64,000 bases of DNA from Jiulongibacter sp966250325 (GTDB lineage Bacteria; Bacteroidota; Bacteroidia; Cytophagales; Spirosomataceae). The position numbers and the translations under genes were made by a program. Numbering within the stretch: position 1 is the first letter of the stretch; the number at the start of each line of letters is the position of its first letter. The DNA lies in contig CBINGY010000007.1 of assembly GCA_966250325.1 (NCBI GenBank), forward strand, positions 59,511 through 123,510, written 5' to 3'. Shown here piece after piece: positions 18,601 through 25,872 of this stretch. Below the pieces are notes generated by a model. That model did no database searches and was not told the origin of the DNA. It saw nothing but the letters and a program-made list of their open reading frames with translations.

Positions 18601-18894
18601 TCAATCCGGGCTATTCATTCCGGTGATATAAACCGGGACGGAAAACCAGATCTTATTCTGGCAGGCAATAGCTATGTTACAGAGCCCACGAATACCGGCT
18701 TCATTGAGGGCTCCAAAGGTCTCGTTCTTATTAATGAGAGCAAAGGTTCATTCAGAGCCATATCAAATACCCAAAGTGGCATTTGGCTAGACGGCCAAAC
18801 TACTGGCTTAATTCCGCTAAAGACAAAAAAGGGCAGCGAACTGGTCGCTGCCCGAAATAATGCCAGTCTAATCTTACTAAACTCTAGTAAATAG
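15682..18894 (+). CDS. VCBS/FG-GAP repeat lipoprotein with ASPIC/UnbV domain
   Basis: About 1070 residues. No ATG is available: in-frame stops precede TTG 15682, and a second TTG at 15697 (LKYLIFLFAAAFSCKR) would give an even tidier lipoprotein signal. The lipobox AAAFSC is read either way. I count 13 DxDxDG-type calcium loops of FG-GAP/VCBS repeats (for example DINNDGLQD, DLDNDGDVD, DIDGDGDLD, DWDKDGDTD), suggesting integrin-like beta-propellers. An ASPIC/UnbV segment near residues 510-590 includes GQGARVEIICGG and LRVFWPSGNETLL. It is probably surface-exposed and Ca-stabilised, perhaps binding glycans. It ends overlapping the convergent neighbour by 11 nt. Confidence 0.88.
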   Translation: MARITLKYLIFLFAAAFSCKRASSPLLTAVPKEHSGIFFENRLAENEKYNVYDFHNLYNGGGIAVIDINNDGLQDLHFTGNQVYDKLYLNKGNLQFEDISARAGIENPGWSTGVAVVDINQDGLLDLYVCQSGNEPALQRANRLYVNNGDLTFSEEAAERGLADTTHSNHAAFFDFDKDGDMDMYLLTTSNDIRNPNLLHEKDRYGLYARDRLYVNDGTGHFSEEGLQRGIDQNNHGLGLAIADINLDGWDDILASSDFLPNDIVYMNNTDGTFSAKTSEILPYQSRFSMGNDIADLNNDGLPDIMTVDMLPTSNEAQKRMLMTSYHVFETEDQMGYDSEFTRNMLFLNDGIQNGLPRFSEIGMYLGVAATDWSWAPLMVDFDNDGMKDIAVSNGYLRDVTNSDFVSYNLSYSKEVKSADEMRAFMNRNAASLPHLKASNQFFRQNSELNFSNVTGQWTEASEGFSNGAVFADLDNDGDVDYVVNNINEPATLLRNNSVNNYLKVVLKGTPENPSGQGARVEIICGGEKQTWFQHLSRGYQSSVDPSIIFGCGKFERIEELRVFWPSGNETLLKNIKVNQTIGIKESEAEPAAFVNSRSILPLFTQKPTEIIHRENRYIDYYRENLLLQKYSMPGAAIAAGDINQDGIDEVYLGGNAQWPGQLLGFDEKGELTILKKWQGTVSEDADAIFTDFNADGFNDLYVVEGGNEYSTPAGVYQDKLFLNDKLGNLVETKELPDFDFPGSVICALDIDGDGDLDIFRGGSVLPGNFPKATPSVILKNNGGVFVEFQTVKLGIVTDAAALDWDKDGDTDIVLCGHYKNPVLLQNKSSHFTIRPVSDQLSGLWNAIQPVDLDGDGDEDLILGNIGENYRYSFSVSQPLSIYTGDKFKGFLPAYYLDNREVPVPTRDDLIRQFPGLRSQFPDYSSYAVSDFSILRKVFPKVSARVTEMKSIIIWNEEGDFKVQPMPAEAQRFSIRAIHSGDINRDGKPDLILAGNSYVTEPTNTGFIEGSKGLVLINESKGSFRAISNTQSGIWLDGQTTGLIPLKTKKGSELVAARNNASLILLNSSK

Positions 18895-19264
18895 TAAGAG
18901 ATTTAAGAAGTTTACCCTGGGAATCGTAAAGACCAGCAGAAAACTGGTTTACGATCATTTCTTTTGTATTGATATTGACAATGCCAGTCTCGGCTGAAAG
19001 ATTAAAAGTCTGAAGTTCCTCATCTCTGCGTGGGTGAAACAGCACAATTTTACCAACCGCCGTACCTTGCGGCAAAGAATATTCAAGTTTGATATCTGAG
19101 CTGGTCAAAGTTTCGCCCTTTTTAAGGTAAACATCATCTAACGAGGAAACAGCAAAGGAAGGTTTGGCTCCCACAGGCCTTCCATTTTCATCGGTAGCCT
19201 GCTGGGCTAATGCAGAAGTGCTAATAACTGATAAAGTAATTATTAATGCTGATAGTATTTTCAT
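18884..19264 (-). CDS. Secreted small protein resembling a T9SS-type C-terminal domain
   Basis: 126 residues from ATG 19264, chosen for the signal peptide MKILSALIITLSVISTSALAQ. The mature part ends with a beta-sandwich-like run: DIKLEYSLPQG, GKIVLFHPRRDEELQTFNL, a short INTKEM segment, FSAGLYDSQGKLLKSLTIY. This resembles the C-terminal tail that Bacteroidota tail-fibre/S74 proteins often carry for type IX sorting, but here it is a separate gene 4 nt downstream of such a protein. It may be a partner subunit of that protein. Function unproven. Confidence 0.62.
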   Translation of the reverse strand: MKILSALIITLSVISTSALAQQATDENGRPVGAKPSFAVSSLDDVYLKKGETLTSSDIKLEYSLPQGTAVGKIVLFHPRRDEELQTFNLSAETGIVNINTKEMIVNQFSAGLYDSQGKLLKSLTIY

Positions 19265-19268
19265 TGTA

Positions 19269-20408
19269 TTAATTTCTGGATAGAGAATAAACGGAATTAC
19301 TAGACGCTTTTTGTTCAAGTTGTTGAAGTTGTTTCTCCAGCCCTGAAATTTTTGCTGAAATATCCTCTAATTGGTTAATTCTTATTTCCTGGTTATCAAT
19401 AATATCCTGTTGCTCCTGAATGGCACGAACCAGAATCGGAACAAGAGCCTGATAGTTAAGATATTTATAGTTCTTATCACTATTGCCAATGGTTTGCTCT
19501 TTTACTAGAGATGGCATCAATTTCTCAAGATCTGAGGTAGAAATTCCAAACTGTTTGCCCTCCGGAAGTCCTAAGCTCTTGATGTACTCTTCACGATATT
19601 TAAAGGAAACGGGTTTTAACTGTTGAATTACAGCTGTAGCGTCATTCAACGCATAAACTTCCTTGTTTAGATCCATATCAAAAGGAGAATGCACATCAAG
19701 TAAAGAGGCACTTCTCAACTCAACGGAGCCTGATTTGATGAATATGGAATTGGTGGGAGAGTTTGGTCCGATTTTGAAAGGAAGCTTACTTCCGTTTGTC
19801 ACATCCCTCACAAAGAAATTAGTTTCATTTCCGGCAATATCCCAGGTTTGAGCAGCGAAGCCAGCGGAAGCATTCTGTTCCATGCGTAATGCAGGGGAGT
19901 CACCATCGGCAATGTGAAGCTCTAATACAGGGCTTGAAGTACCAAGACCTACATTTCCGCCAGATATTACATGAAGTGCATTCGCCCCGGCCCCGGCGGC
20001 TACTCTGAATGGCTGAGTTCCAGCGGTTGCATCTTCGAATGCCAGATAACTAGACCCTCCGTTGGCCTGGTCATTGGCTACTATCCTCCAGTCATTGGAA
20101 GGAAAAGAGCCTGTAGCACTTGTGTCATCAAAATGAATTCTTAAGTTGTTTTCCTTAAGTCGTTCTGTATCTGCACCAAAATTCTCATTATTCACACAGT
20201 CAAAGCCCACACAAATGCTTCCCTGAACAATCATGTCGTCTGCTACCACCTGGTCGGCAATACTTTTGGCCGAGGTGTTAGAACCTAGAATCTGATTAAG
20301 TTCTGCCGGCGATTTCTTGTGTTTACTGACCTGACTTTGGAGTAAAATTAAGGCCACTAGCAAAGAAGTGTTTAAGAAGGTTTTGGGGCTGAAATTATAA
20401 TACTTCAC
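19269..20408 (-). CDS. Tail-fibre/S74-like surface protein with C-terminal coiled coil
   Basis: 379 residues. The only start is GTG 20408, directly preceded by an in-frame stop. An N-terminal hydrophobic segment (TSLLVALILLQSQ) precedes beta-rich sequence with ALHVISGGNVGLGTSSP, typical of Bacteroidota tail-fibre-like proteins. The C-terminal third aligns by eye with an intramolecular chaperone domain (VIQQLKPVSFKYREE, KQFGISTSDLEKLMPSLV, YLNYQALVPILVRAIQEQ) and ends in a coiled coil (ISGLEKQLQQLEQK). The usual autocleavage-region SDxRLK motif is missing (SPFDMDLNKE in its place), so self-cleavage may be lost. It probably forms a trimeric surface fibre. Confidence 0.78.
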   Translation of the reverse strand: MKYYNFSPKTFLNTSLLVALILLQSQVSKHKKSPAELNQILGSNTSAKSIADQVVADDMIVQGSICVGFDCVNNENFGADTERLKENNLRIHFDDTSATGSFPSNDWRIVANDQANGGSSYLAFEDATAGTQPFRVAAGAGANALHVISGGNVGLGTSSPVLELHIADGDSPALRMEQNASAGFAAQTWDIAGNETNFFVRDVTNGSKLPFKIGPNSPTNSIFIKSGSVELRSASLLDVHSPFDMDLNKEVYALNDATAVIQQLKPVSFKYREEYIKSLGLPEGKQFGISTSDLEKLMPSLVKEQTIGNSDKNYKYLNYQALVPILVRAIQEQQDIIDNQEIRINQLEDISAKISGLEKQLQQLEQKASSNSVYSLSRN

Positions 20409-20454
20409 TTAAATCGTGGTTATTTGCGTAACAAGTATACGTAAAAAAATTGGA

Positions 20455-20937
20455 ATGAATAATATAAAAACTACTGCATTAATCCTTCTCAGCTGCTTAT
20501 TAGGGGCATGTTCCAATAAAATGACGAATGAAACCATAGGTCTATACGTTGACTATAAGGGATTAACGCCAGATCAAATTCATGTGTATGTTAATCAGTT
20601 ACCTAAAACCAATAAACGTATCAATTTTGGAGATGAGTTGACAATCGAGGTTTTGGGTATTGATGATTTTAAGAATATGGAAAATGGTAATGTATTACCA
20701 GGTGGAGAATTTGCGGTCTCTGATGAATTCGGAAATGTGGTATATGGTTCAACTAATTTATTTGAGAAATACGGAGATGTAGGAGTAAAACCTGAGGATG
20801 CCCGGCAATTGAAATTTAATCTGACTGCCGGTAAACCCATGGAAAAAGGGAAAACCTATTTTTACCTTTTCAGACTTTGGGATAAAAACACAGAAAAAGA
20901 ATTAAAAGGAAACCTGGAACTTGAAGTTCAGATGTAA
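20455..20937 (+). CDS. Small lipoprotein, function unknown
   Basis: 160 residues from ATG 20455; upstream in-frame codons are ignored because only this start gives a signal peptide with a lipobox (LLGAC, C19). The mature part is beta-rich (TIGLYVDYKGLTPDQIHVYV, KTYFYLFRLWDKNTEKEL). No family recognised. It is divergent from the S74-like gene, with starts 46 nt apart, and convergent with uvrA, with stops 30 nt apart. Confidence 0.68.
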   Translation: MNNIKTTALILLSCLLGACSNKMTNETIGLYVDYKGLTPDQIHVYVNQLPKTNKRINFGDELTIEVLGIDDFKNMENGNVLPGGEFAVSDEFGNVVYGSTNLFEKYGDVGVKPEDARQLKFNLTAGKPMEKGKTYFYLFRLWDKNTEKELKGNLELEVQM

Positions 20938-20967
20938 GAGAAGTAGTTCAGAAAACTCTACAAACTT

Positions 20968-23841
20968 TCAGGAGTAGTAGTTCAATTCACTCTTTAAATA
21001 GAACCCCGTAAAACTTCCTTTTACCTGCGAAACTTCTTCTGGGGTTCCTTCGGCTATGATGTTTCCGCCCCGGGTTCCTCCCTCAGGTCCCAGGTCAATG
21101 AGGTGGTCGGCCACTTTGATGACATCCAGGTTATGCTCAATAATAAGTACGGTGTTCCCTTTATCTGCCAGTTTCTGCAGTACATCCAGTAGTTTCTTGA
21201 TGTCCTGAAAATGAAGGCCTGTGGTGGGTTCATCCAGAATGTACAAGGTTTTTCCCGTGTCCCGTTTTGAGAGCTCTTCAGAAAGTTTCACACGCTGTGC
21301 TTCACCTCCCGATAGCGTAGTGGCGTGCTGCCCCAGGGTAATATAGCCCAGGCCTACATCAAAAAGTGTTTCCACTTTACGTTGAATACGCGGCTGAAAC
21401 TCAAAGAATGTCAGTGCCTCTTCTACGGTCATGTCGAGTACATCGGCTATGGATTTGCCTTTGAAACGTACCTCTAAAGTCTCGCGGTTAAACCGTTTTC
21501 CTTTGCAGGTTTCACATTCTACATGCACATCGGGCAGAAAATCCATTTCTATTTTCTTCATTCCTCCTCCCTGGCAGTCTTCACATCTTCCTCCTTTCAC
21601 ATTGAAAGAGAATCTGCCAGGCTTATAGCCTCTTATTTTAGACTCGGGCAATTCAGAAAAGAGCGATCGAATATCTGTAAACATGCCACTGTACGTAGCC
21701 GGATTACTCCGCGGGGTACGTCCTATCGGCGACTGATCCACTTCAATAACCTTGTCAATATGTTCGAGTCCACTTACCTTTTTGAAAGTCAGTGGCTCTC
21801 TTTTTGACCGGTAGAAATGCTGATTAAGAATTGGAAAGAGGGTGTCATGTATAAGCGAAGATTTCCCGCTGCCGCTCACTCCGGTTACACATACCATTTT
21901 TCCCAGCGGAATGCGGAGGTCCACATTCCGGAGATTATGACCCGTGGCACCTTTGATCACCAGACTTTTTCCCGAGCCTTTTCTCCGCTCTGCGGGTACC
22001 TCAATTTTCTCTCGCCCGCTTAGAAAGTTCGCTGTGGGGCTTCCGTTCTTCAAAAATTCTTCCGGAGTGCCTTTGCCCACAATTTTACCCCCGTGCCGCC
22101 CGGCTCCGGGCCCGATATCCAGAATATAATCAGACTCCAGCATCATGTCCTTATCATGCTCTACAATGAGCACGGTATTTCCCAGATCCCTCAAATCTTT
22201 CAGTGCTTTGATCAGTTTGACATTGTCACGCTGATGAAGGCCAATACTCGGCTCATCCATGATGTACAGCACGCCCACCAGCTGGGTGCCTATTTGGGTA
22301 GCCAGACGAATTCGCTGGGCTTCCCCGCCGGAGAGCGATTTCAGGGGTCGGTTTAAGGTAAGATAATCAAGGCCAATGCCGTTGAGAAAGCCGATTCTCT
22401 TCCGTATTTCCTTTAAAATCTCGATAGCGATTTGCTTTTGCTTGTCGGTAAGCCGATCTTCTACCTGATCAAACCAGATAGCGAGTTCGGCAATATCCAT
22501 TTCGGCAAGTTCAGAAATGTTTTTTTCTGCAATTTTGAAATGCCTCGATTCGATTTTCAGACGAGCCCCGTTACAATCGGGACAGGTTTTTACAATCAGA
22601 AAATCTTTCAGCCAATCCTGTATTTTATCATTATCCGATTCTTGTTGGCGTTTCAGGAAATTGATGATTCCTTCAAATTTGGTATTCCATTCTTCGCCGG
22701 GATATTTCTTTGAGGGTACAGCCACAGGATCATCACTGCCGTAGAGAATAACCTGAATAGCCTCTTCGGGTATTTTTTCGATCGGGGTACTGATATTGAC
22801 CTTGTATTTTTTAAGGATTACCTCTATTTGTTTAAAAATCCAGAGATCGCGGTAATCTCCCAGAGCCACAATCCCCCCCCGACTTATACTGAGCGATTTA
22901 TCAGGAATAATGGAATCTTCAGTAATTTCTTCCACTTTTCCCAAACCATTACAGGTAGGGCATGAGCCATAGGGAGAATTGAACGAAAACGAGTTTGGGG
23001 AAGGCTCCTCATAACTTATTCCGCTTTCGGGGTCCATCAGGTTTTGAGAGAGGTATTTTACCTCATTTTGCTCATTCAGGAGAAGCATGGATCCTTTACC
23101 TACCTTCAGGGCAGTGCCTACCGATTGACTTACCCGGTAACGATCTTCTTTTTTGGGAACAATGCGGTCAATCACAATTTCGATGTCGTGTATTTTATAG
23201 CGGTCAAGCTGCATTTTGGGTGTCATTTCCTGCACTTCACCATCTACGCGAACTTTGGTGTAACCCATTTTTCTTATTTGAACAAAAAGCTCCCGGTAGT
23301 GTCCTTTACGCCCCTTGACCACTGGAGCCAACAGCGTAAGTTTCTCACCTTCACTTTCTTCCAGAATCTGTTCCACGATCTGATCCTGCGATTGCTTGAT
23401 CATAGGTTTGCCTGTCACATAGCTGTAGGCAATTCCTGCCCGTGCAAATAGCAGACGAAGAAAATCGTAAATTTCTGTGGTAGTGCCTACCGTAGATCTG
23501 GGGTTCTTTGAGGTAGTTTTCTGCTCGATGCTGATTACCGGAGAAAGGCCGTTGATTTTATCCACATCAGGCCGTTCCATATCACCAATAAAAGAACGGG
23601 CATAGGCAGAAAAGCTTTCCATATAGCGGCGTTGACCCTCTGCATAAATGGTGTCAAAGGCCAGCGACGATTTCCCTGAACCGCTGATTCCGGTTACGGT
23701 AACCAGCTTATTTCTGGGAATTACCACATCAATGTTCTTAAGATTATGCTCACGGGCTCCGTAAACTTCGATGGAATCATGACCGGTGAGTTCTATGTCT
23801 GAAAGTGCTTTTTCTGCCAACTTGGATGGTGCTTTTTGCAA
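20968..23841 (-). CDS. uvrA: Excinuclease ABC subunit A
   Basis: 957 residues. This is the damage-recognition ATPase of nucleotide excision repair. Both ATPase modules are complete: Walker A TGISGSGKSSLAFD and TGVSGSGKSSLIHD, and signatures LSGGEAQRIRLATQIG and LSGGEAQRVKLSEELS. The C-terminal zinc finger is intact (CEDCQGGGMKK...CETCKGKRF). In the first zinc-finger region only CPTC is present: the earlier Cys pair is replaced by LMDPESGISY. No ATG exists near the N-terminus; the open frame begins at TTG 23841, and a second TTG at 23820 is possible, which fits better with the -7 element just upstream. Confidence 0.97.
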   Translation of the reverse strand: MQKAPSKLAEKALSDIELTGHDSIEVYGAREHNLKNIDVVIPRNKLVTVTGISGSGKSSLAFDTIYAEGQRRYMESFSAYARSFIGDMERPDVDKINGLSPVISIEQKTTSKNPRSTVGTTTEIYDFLRLLFARAGIAYSYVTGKPMIKQSQDQIVEQILEESEGEKLTLLAPVVKGRKGHYRELFVQIRKMGYTKVRVDGEVQEMTPKMQLDRYKIHDIEIVIDRIVPKKEDRYRVSQSVGTALKVGKGSMLLLNEQNEVKYLSQNLMDPESGISYEEPSPNSFSFNSPYGSCPTCNGLGKVEEITEDSIIPDKSLSISRGGIVALGDYRDLWIFKQIEVILKKYKVNISTPIEKIPEEAIQVILYGSDDPVAVPSKKYPGEEWNTKFEGIINFLKRQQESDNDKIQDWLKDFLIVKTCPDCNGARLKIESRHFKIAEKNISELAEMDIAELAIWFDQVEDRLTDKQKQIAIEILKEIRKRIGFLNGIGLDYLTLNRPLKSLSGGEAQRIRLATQIGTQLVGVLYIMDEPSIGLHQRDNVKLIKALKDLRDLGNTVLIVEHDKDMMLESDYILDIGPGAGRHGGKIVGKGTPEEFLKNGSPTANFLSGREKIEVPAERRKGSGKSLVIKGATGHNLRNVDLRIPLGKMVCVTGVSGSGKSSLIHDTLFPILNQHFYRSKREPLTFKKVSGLEHIDKVIEVDQSPIGRTPRSNPATYSGMFTDIRSLFSELPESKIRGYKPGRFSFNVKGGRCEDCQGGGMKKIEMDFLPDVHVECETCKGKRFNRETLEVRFKGKSIADVLDMTVEEALTFFEFQPRIQRKVETLFDVGLGYITLGQHATTLSGGEAQRVKLSEELSKRDTGKTLYILDEPTTGLHFQDIKKLLDVLQKLADKGNTVLIIEHNLDVIKVADHLIDLGPEGGTRGGNIIAEGTPEEVSQVKGSFTGFYLKSELNYYS

Positions 23842-23845
23842 TCGG

Positions 23846-23853
23846 CAAATTTA
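23846..23853 (-). promoter_or_regulatory. Promoter -7 element (TAAATTTG) abutting uvrA
   Basis: Exact TAnnTTTG on the minus strand, ending 4 nt before the first possible uvrA codon (TTG 23841). RNA would begin at or inside that codon, implying a leaderless message or use of TTG 23820. A TTG lies 13 nt upstream, too close for the usual spacing. Confidence 0.4.
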
Positions 23854-23902
23854 GTCAATCTCAGGTCAATTAGTGGTCTGCCTTCAGAAAATGCTACGTT
23901 TT

Positions 23903-24910
23903 TTATCTGTTTTTAAGCACTTCGTTTTCAAAGAGGAGGGCCAGTTCGTGAGCGTGACATTTCCAGCCTATCCATACACTGCGATGCGATGCGATTTTTC
24001 TAAGGAAAGGCACTCTCAGAGGGGCAAACGGAGCTCCGATAAACGAATAAAAAGTGCCCGACTTGTATTTCCCGGTGTGAGAAACGGATACTTTGAGTTT
24101 TCTGGCAGATATTTCAAGAAGTAGCCTTTCCGTTTTGGTTGTTTCTTTAGAAAGGAGTGAAGTTAAATTAGAGCGAAGATGCTCTTTTGCCCCGGCCAGT
24201 TGAGGAGGGTTGAATCGGGAAATAAGGCGGGTATAGTGATAGACTATCAAAGGAACCGATGCATAGTGGCGAGATACCCAGAAGGTATCTGTAAGGTACT
24301 TCCCGGATGTTATGGCATCATTTAAATAGGCGAGGGTAGCGTGATCATTTTTATTCAATGAAGTACCCGACTCAAATAGCAGATAGATCAAATTACAGAG
24401 GGCACACACATCTTTTTCTTTGGGCATGTTTACGCCAAACCAGGTATCATAAACCAGATCAGGGTGAGCATGCTCAATCAGTAACTGGCGTAACTCCAGA
24501 ATTTCATCTTCAGTGTAGTCCTTTACAAGAAATGCCAGAGAAGTGTCGTCGATATCATCAGGGAGCTTAAAGTGCTTCAGGTGACGCATGAATTTGCCAA
24601 AGGGAAAATGGCTTTTCTTTTGGTTTTGCCAGAAATTATAGGTGTTCCTTCCTTTTGCGTTTTTGTAACTAGGTAAACAGGCAATAACTCCACCGATCAT
24701 TTTCTGAGCCAGCATCATTTCGTCTTTTTGCAGCTCATGAAGGTAGTTCTTCAAAATGAATGCAGTACAGAGTGAAGAGAAGATATTGTTATCGGGTCTC
24801 ACATACGCCCAGAAAGTATTGGTTCTGAAAGCAAAAAATAATCCTTTCATAAAGAGGCTATTACCTTTTGACTGTTCCTTTTCAATATTTCTAAGAAGCT
24901 CAGCGATCAA
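23903..24910 (-). CDS. Conserved-looking protein with DIDD motif, function unknown
   Basis: 335 residues from TTG 24910 (no ATG upstream; ATG 24850 would give 315). Predicted all-helical and soluble. Residues 117-128 read PDDIDDTSLAFL, containing the DxDD-T pattern used as catalytic acid by class II terpene cyclases. An earlier segment, AYVRPDNNIFSSLCTAFIL, may be a second helical repeat of an alpha/alpha-barrel. No QW motifs or signal peptide are seen, and the length is about half that of known class II cyclases. It lies between uvrA and DUF3127 with no isoprenoid gene nearby. Function unassigned; the resemblance may be only structural. Confidence 0.65.
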   Translation of the reverse strand: MIAELLRNIEKEQSKGNSLFMKGLFFAFRTNTFWAYVRPDNNIFSSLCTAFILKNYLHELQKDEMMLAQKMIGGVIACLPSYKNAKGRNTYNFWQNQKKSHFPFGKFMRHLKHFKLPDDIDDTSLAFLVKDYTEDEILELRQLLIEHAHPDLVYDTWFGVNMPKEKDVCALCNLIYLLFESGTSLNKNDHATLAYLNDAITSGKYLTDTFWVSRHYASVPLIVYHYTRLISRFNPPQLAGAKEHLRSNLTSLLSKETTKTERLLLEISARKLKVSVSHTGKYKSGTFYSFIGAPFAPLRVPFLRKIASHRSVWIGWKCHAHELALLFENEVLKNR

Positions 24911-24933
24911 TGGAAATTCAGTTCGATTTTATG

Positions 24934-24941
24934 TAAGTTTG
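24934..24941 (+). promoter_or_regulatory. Promoter -7 element (TAAGTTTG) for the DUF3127 gene
   Basis: Exact match to TAnnTTTG, 38 nt before ATG 24980, in the gap between divergent genes. No -33 TTG at the normal spacing is visible. Confidence 0.4.
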
Positions 24942-24979
24942 CAGGCAAATTAAGTAAAATCTATACGAAATAACTGACA

Positions 24980-25330
24980 ATGGAAATTAGCGGAAGCATT
25001 ATTCAGGTACTGCCACTTCAAACAGGCGAAGGAAGAAATGGCTCCTGGAAAAAACAGGACTTTGTAATTGAAACGGAAAGCCAGTACCCTAAAAAAGTAT
25101 GTATATCGGTTTGGGGCGATAAAGTGGATACCGGATTAATTCAGGTGGGAAACAAAGTGAAGGCTTCAATCGAAGTAGAATCAAGAGAATACAACGGTCG
25201 CTGGTACACTGATGTACGTGCCTGGAGACTCGATGCCTCGGAGGGCTCGTCAACTTCGGAAGCAGGTTTTACCCCGGCTTCGGTTGATCTCCCTGCAAGC
25301 ATGGAAGGGGAAGATGATCTTCCGTTCTGA
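24980..25330 (+). CDS. DUF3127-domain protein, OB-fold/SSB-like
   Basis: 116 residues, the standard size of this Bacteroidota family. It starts MEISGSIIQVLPLQTGEGRNGSWKKQDFV and includes CISVWGDKVDT, a pattern close to single-stranded DNA-binding OB folds. The C-terminus is acidic and ends GEDDLPF, like the SSB tail (DDxPF) that recruits repair and replication proteins. It probably binds single-stranded nucleic acid. The tail similarity is what I see; the binding role is inference. It sits near uvrA but on the opposite strand. Confidence 0.88.
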   Translation: MEISGSIIQVLPLQTGEGRNGSWKKQDFVIETESQYPKKVCISVWGDKVDTGLIQVGNKVKASIEVESREYNGRWYTDVRAWRLDASEGSSTSEAGFTPASVDLPASMEGEDDLPF

Positions 25331-25379
25331 TTTTTCAAATAATTTACAGGCACATAGCTGGTTTGGGATAAATATTCTT

Positions 25380-25387
25380 TATCTTTG
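25380..25387 (+). promoter_or_regulatory. Promoter -7 element (TATCTTTG) for rpmG
   Basis: Exact TAnnTTTG, 39 nt before the L33 start. A TTTG at 25362-25365 is 14 nt upstream, shorter than the usual spacing, so the -33 assignment is uncertain. Confidence 0.45.
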
Positions 25388-25426
25388 CAGCCCTGTTTAG
25401 AAAATAGCATTAATTAAGATACAGCA

Positions 25427-25609
25427 ATGGCTAAGAAAGGTAATAGAGTTCAGGTAATTCTGGAGTGCACAGAGCACAAAGAAAGTGGCGTGCCGGGAAT
25501 GTCTCGTTACATCACCACTAAAAACCGTAAGAATACGACGGCTCGTATGGAATTGAAAAAATACAATCCCATTCTGAGAAGATACACTGTTCACAAGGAA
25601 ATTAAGTAA
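25427..25609 (+). CDS. rpmG: 50S ribosomal protein L33
   Basis: 60 residues, full-length bL33: MAKKGNRVQVILECTEHK, SRYITTKNRKNTTARMELKKYNP and RRYTVHKEIK. It retains only one Cys and so is the zinc-free form. In Bacteroidota L33 normally follows rpmB (L28); here the upstream gene is DUF3127, so rpmB must be elsewhere. DUF4295 follows after 28 nt in the usual order. A promoter -7 element lies just upstream. Confidence 0.97.
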   Translation: MAKKGNRVQVILECTEHKESGVPGMSRYITTKNRKNTTARMELKKYNPILRRYTVHKEIK

Positions 25610-25637
25610 TTGGAGTACCGGTTAAACGTATAAAATC

Positions 25638-25793
25638 ATGGCAAAGAAGGTAGTAGCGACCCTACAGGATAAATCGAAACTTAAAAACTTCTCGAAAATC
25701 GTGAAAGCGGTTAAATCACCGAAAACCGGTGCCTATTCCTTTAAAGAGGAGATGGTACCTGTAGAATTGGTGAATGAGGTTTTAAAGGCCTGA
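25638..25793 (+). CDS. DUF4295 small ribosome-associated protein
   Basis: A 51-residue basic protein beginning MAKKVVATLQDKSKLKNFSK and ending VELVNEVLKA. It matches the DUF4295 family, found only in Bacteroidota directly downstream of rpmG. As I recall, structural work on a Flavobacterium ribosome identified a protein of this family as a lineage-specific large-subunit protein; I am not certain of its name. The 28-nt gap from rpmG and the terminator 22 nt after its stop define a two-gene ribosomal operon. Confidence 0.92.
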   Translation: MAKKVVATLQDKSKLKNFSKIVKAVKSPKTGAYSFKEEMVPVELVNEVLKA

Positions 25794-25815
25794 GGGTACA
25801 CCCTAAGAAAATTAG

Positions 25816-25848
25816 AAAAAGCCTTTCCGAATACCGGAAAGGCTTTTT
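25816..25848 (+). terminator. Terminator of the rpmG-DUF4295 operon
   Basis: 13-bp perfect stem AAAAAGCCTTTCC / GGAAAGGCTTTTT closed by a short inner G-C pair and loop, with the T-run inside the descending arm. Confidence 0.9.
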
Positions 25849-25872
25849 GGTTTTGATTTACCTCATTCCATC

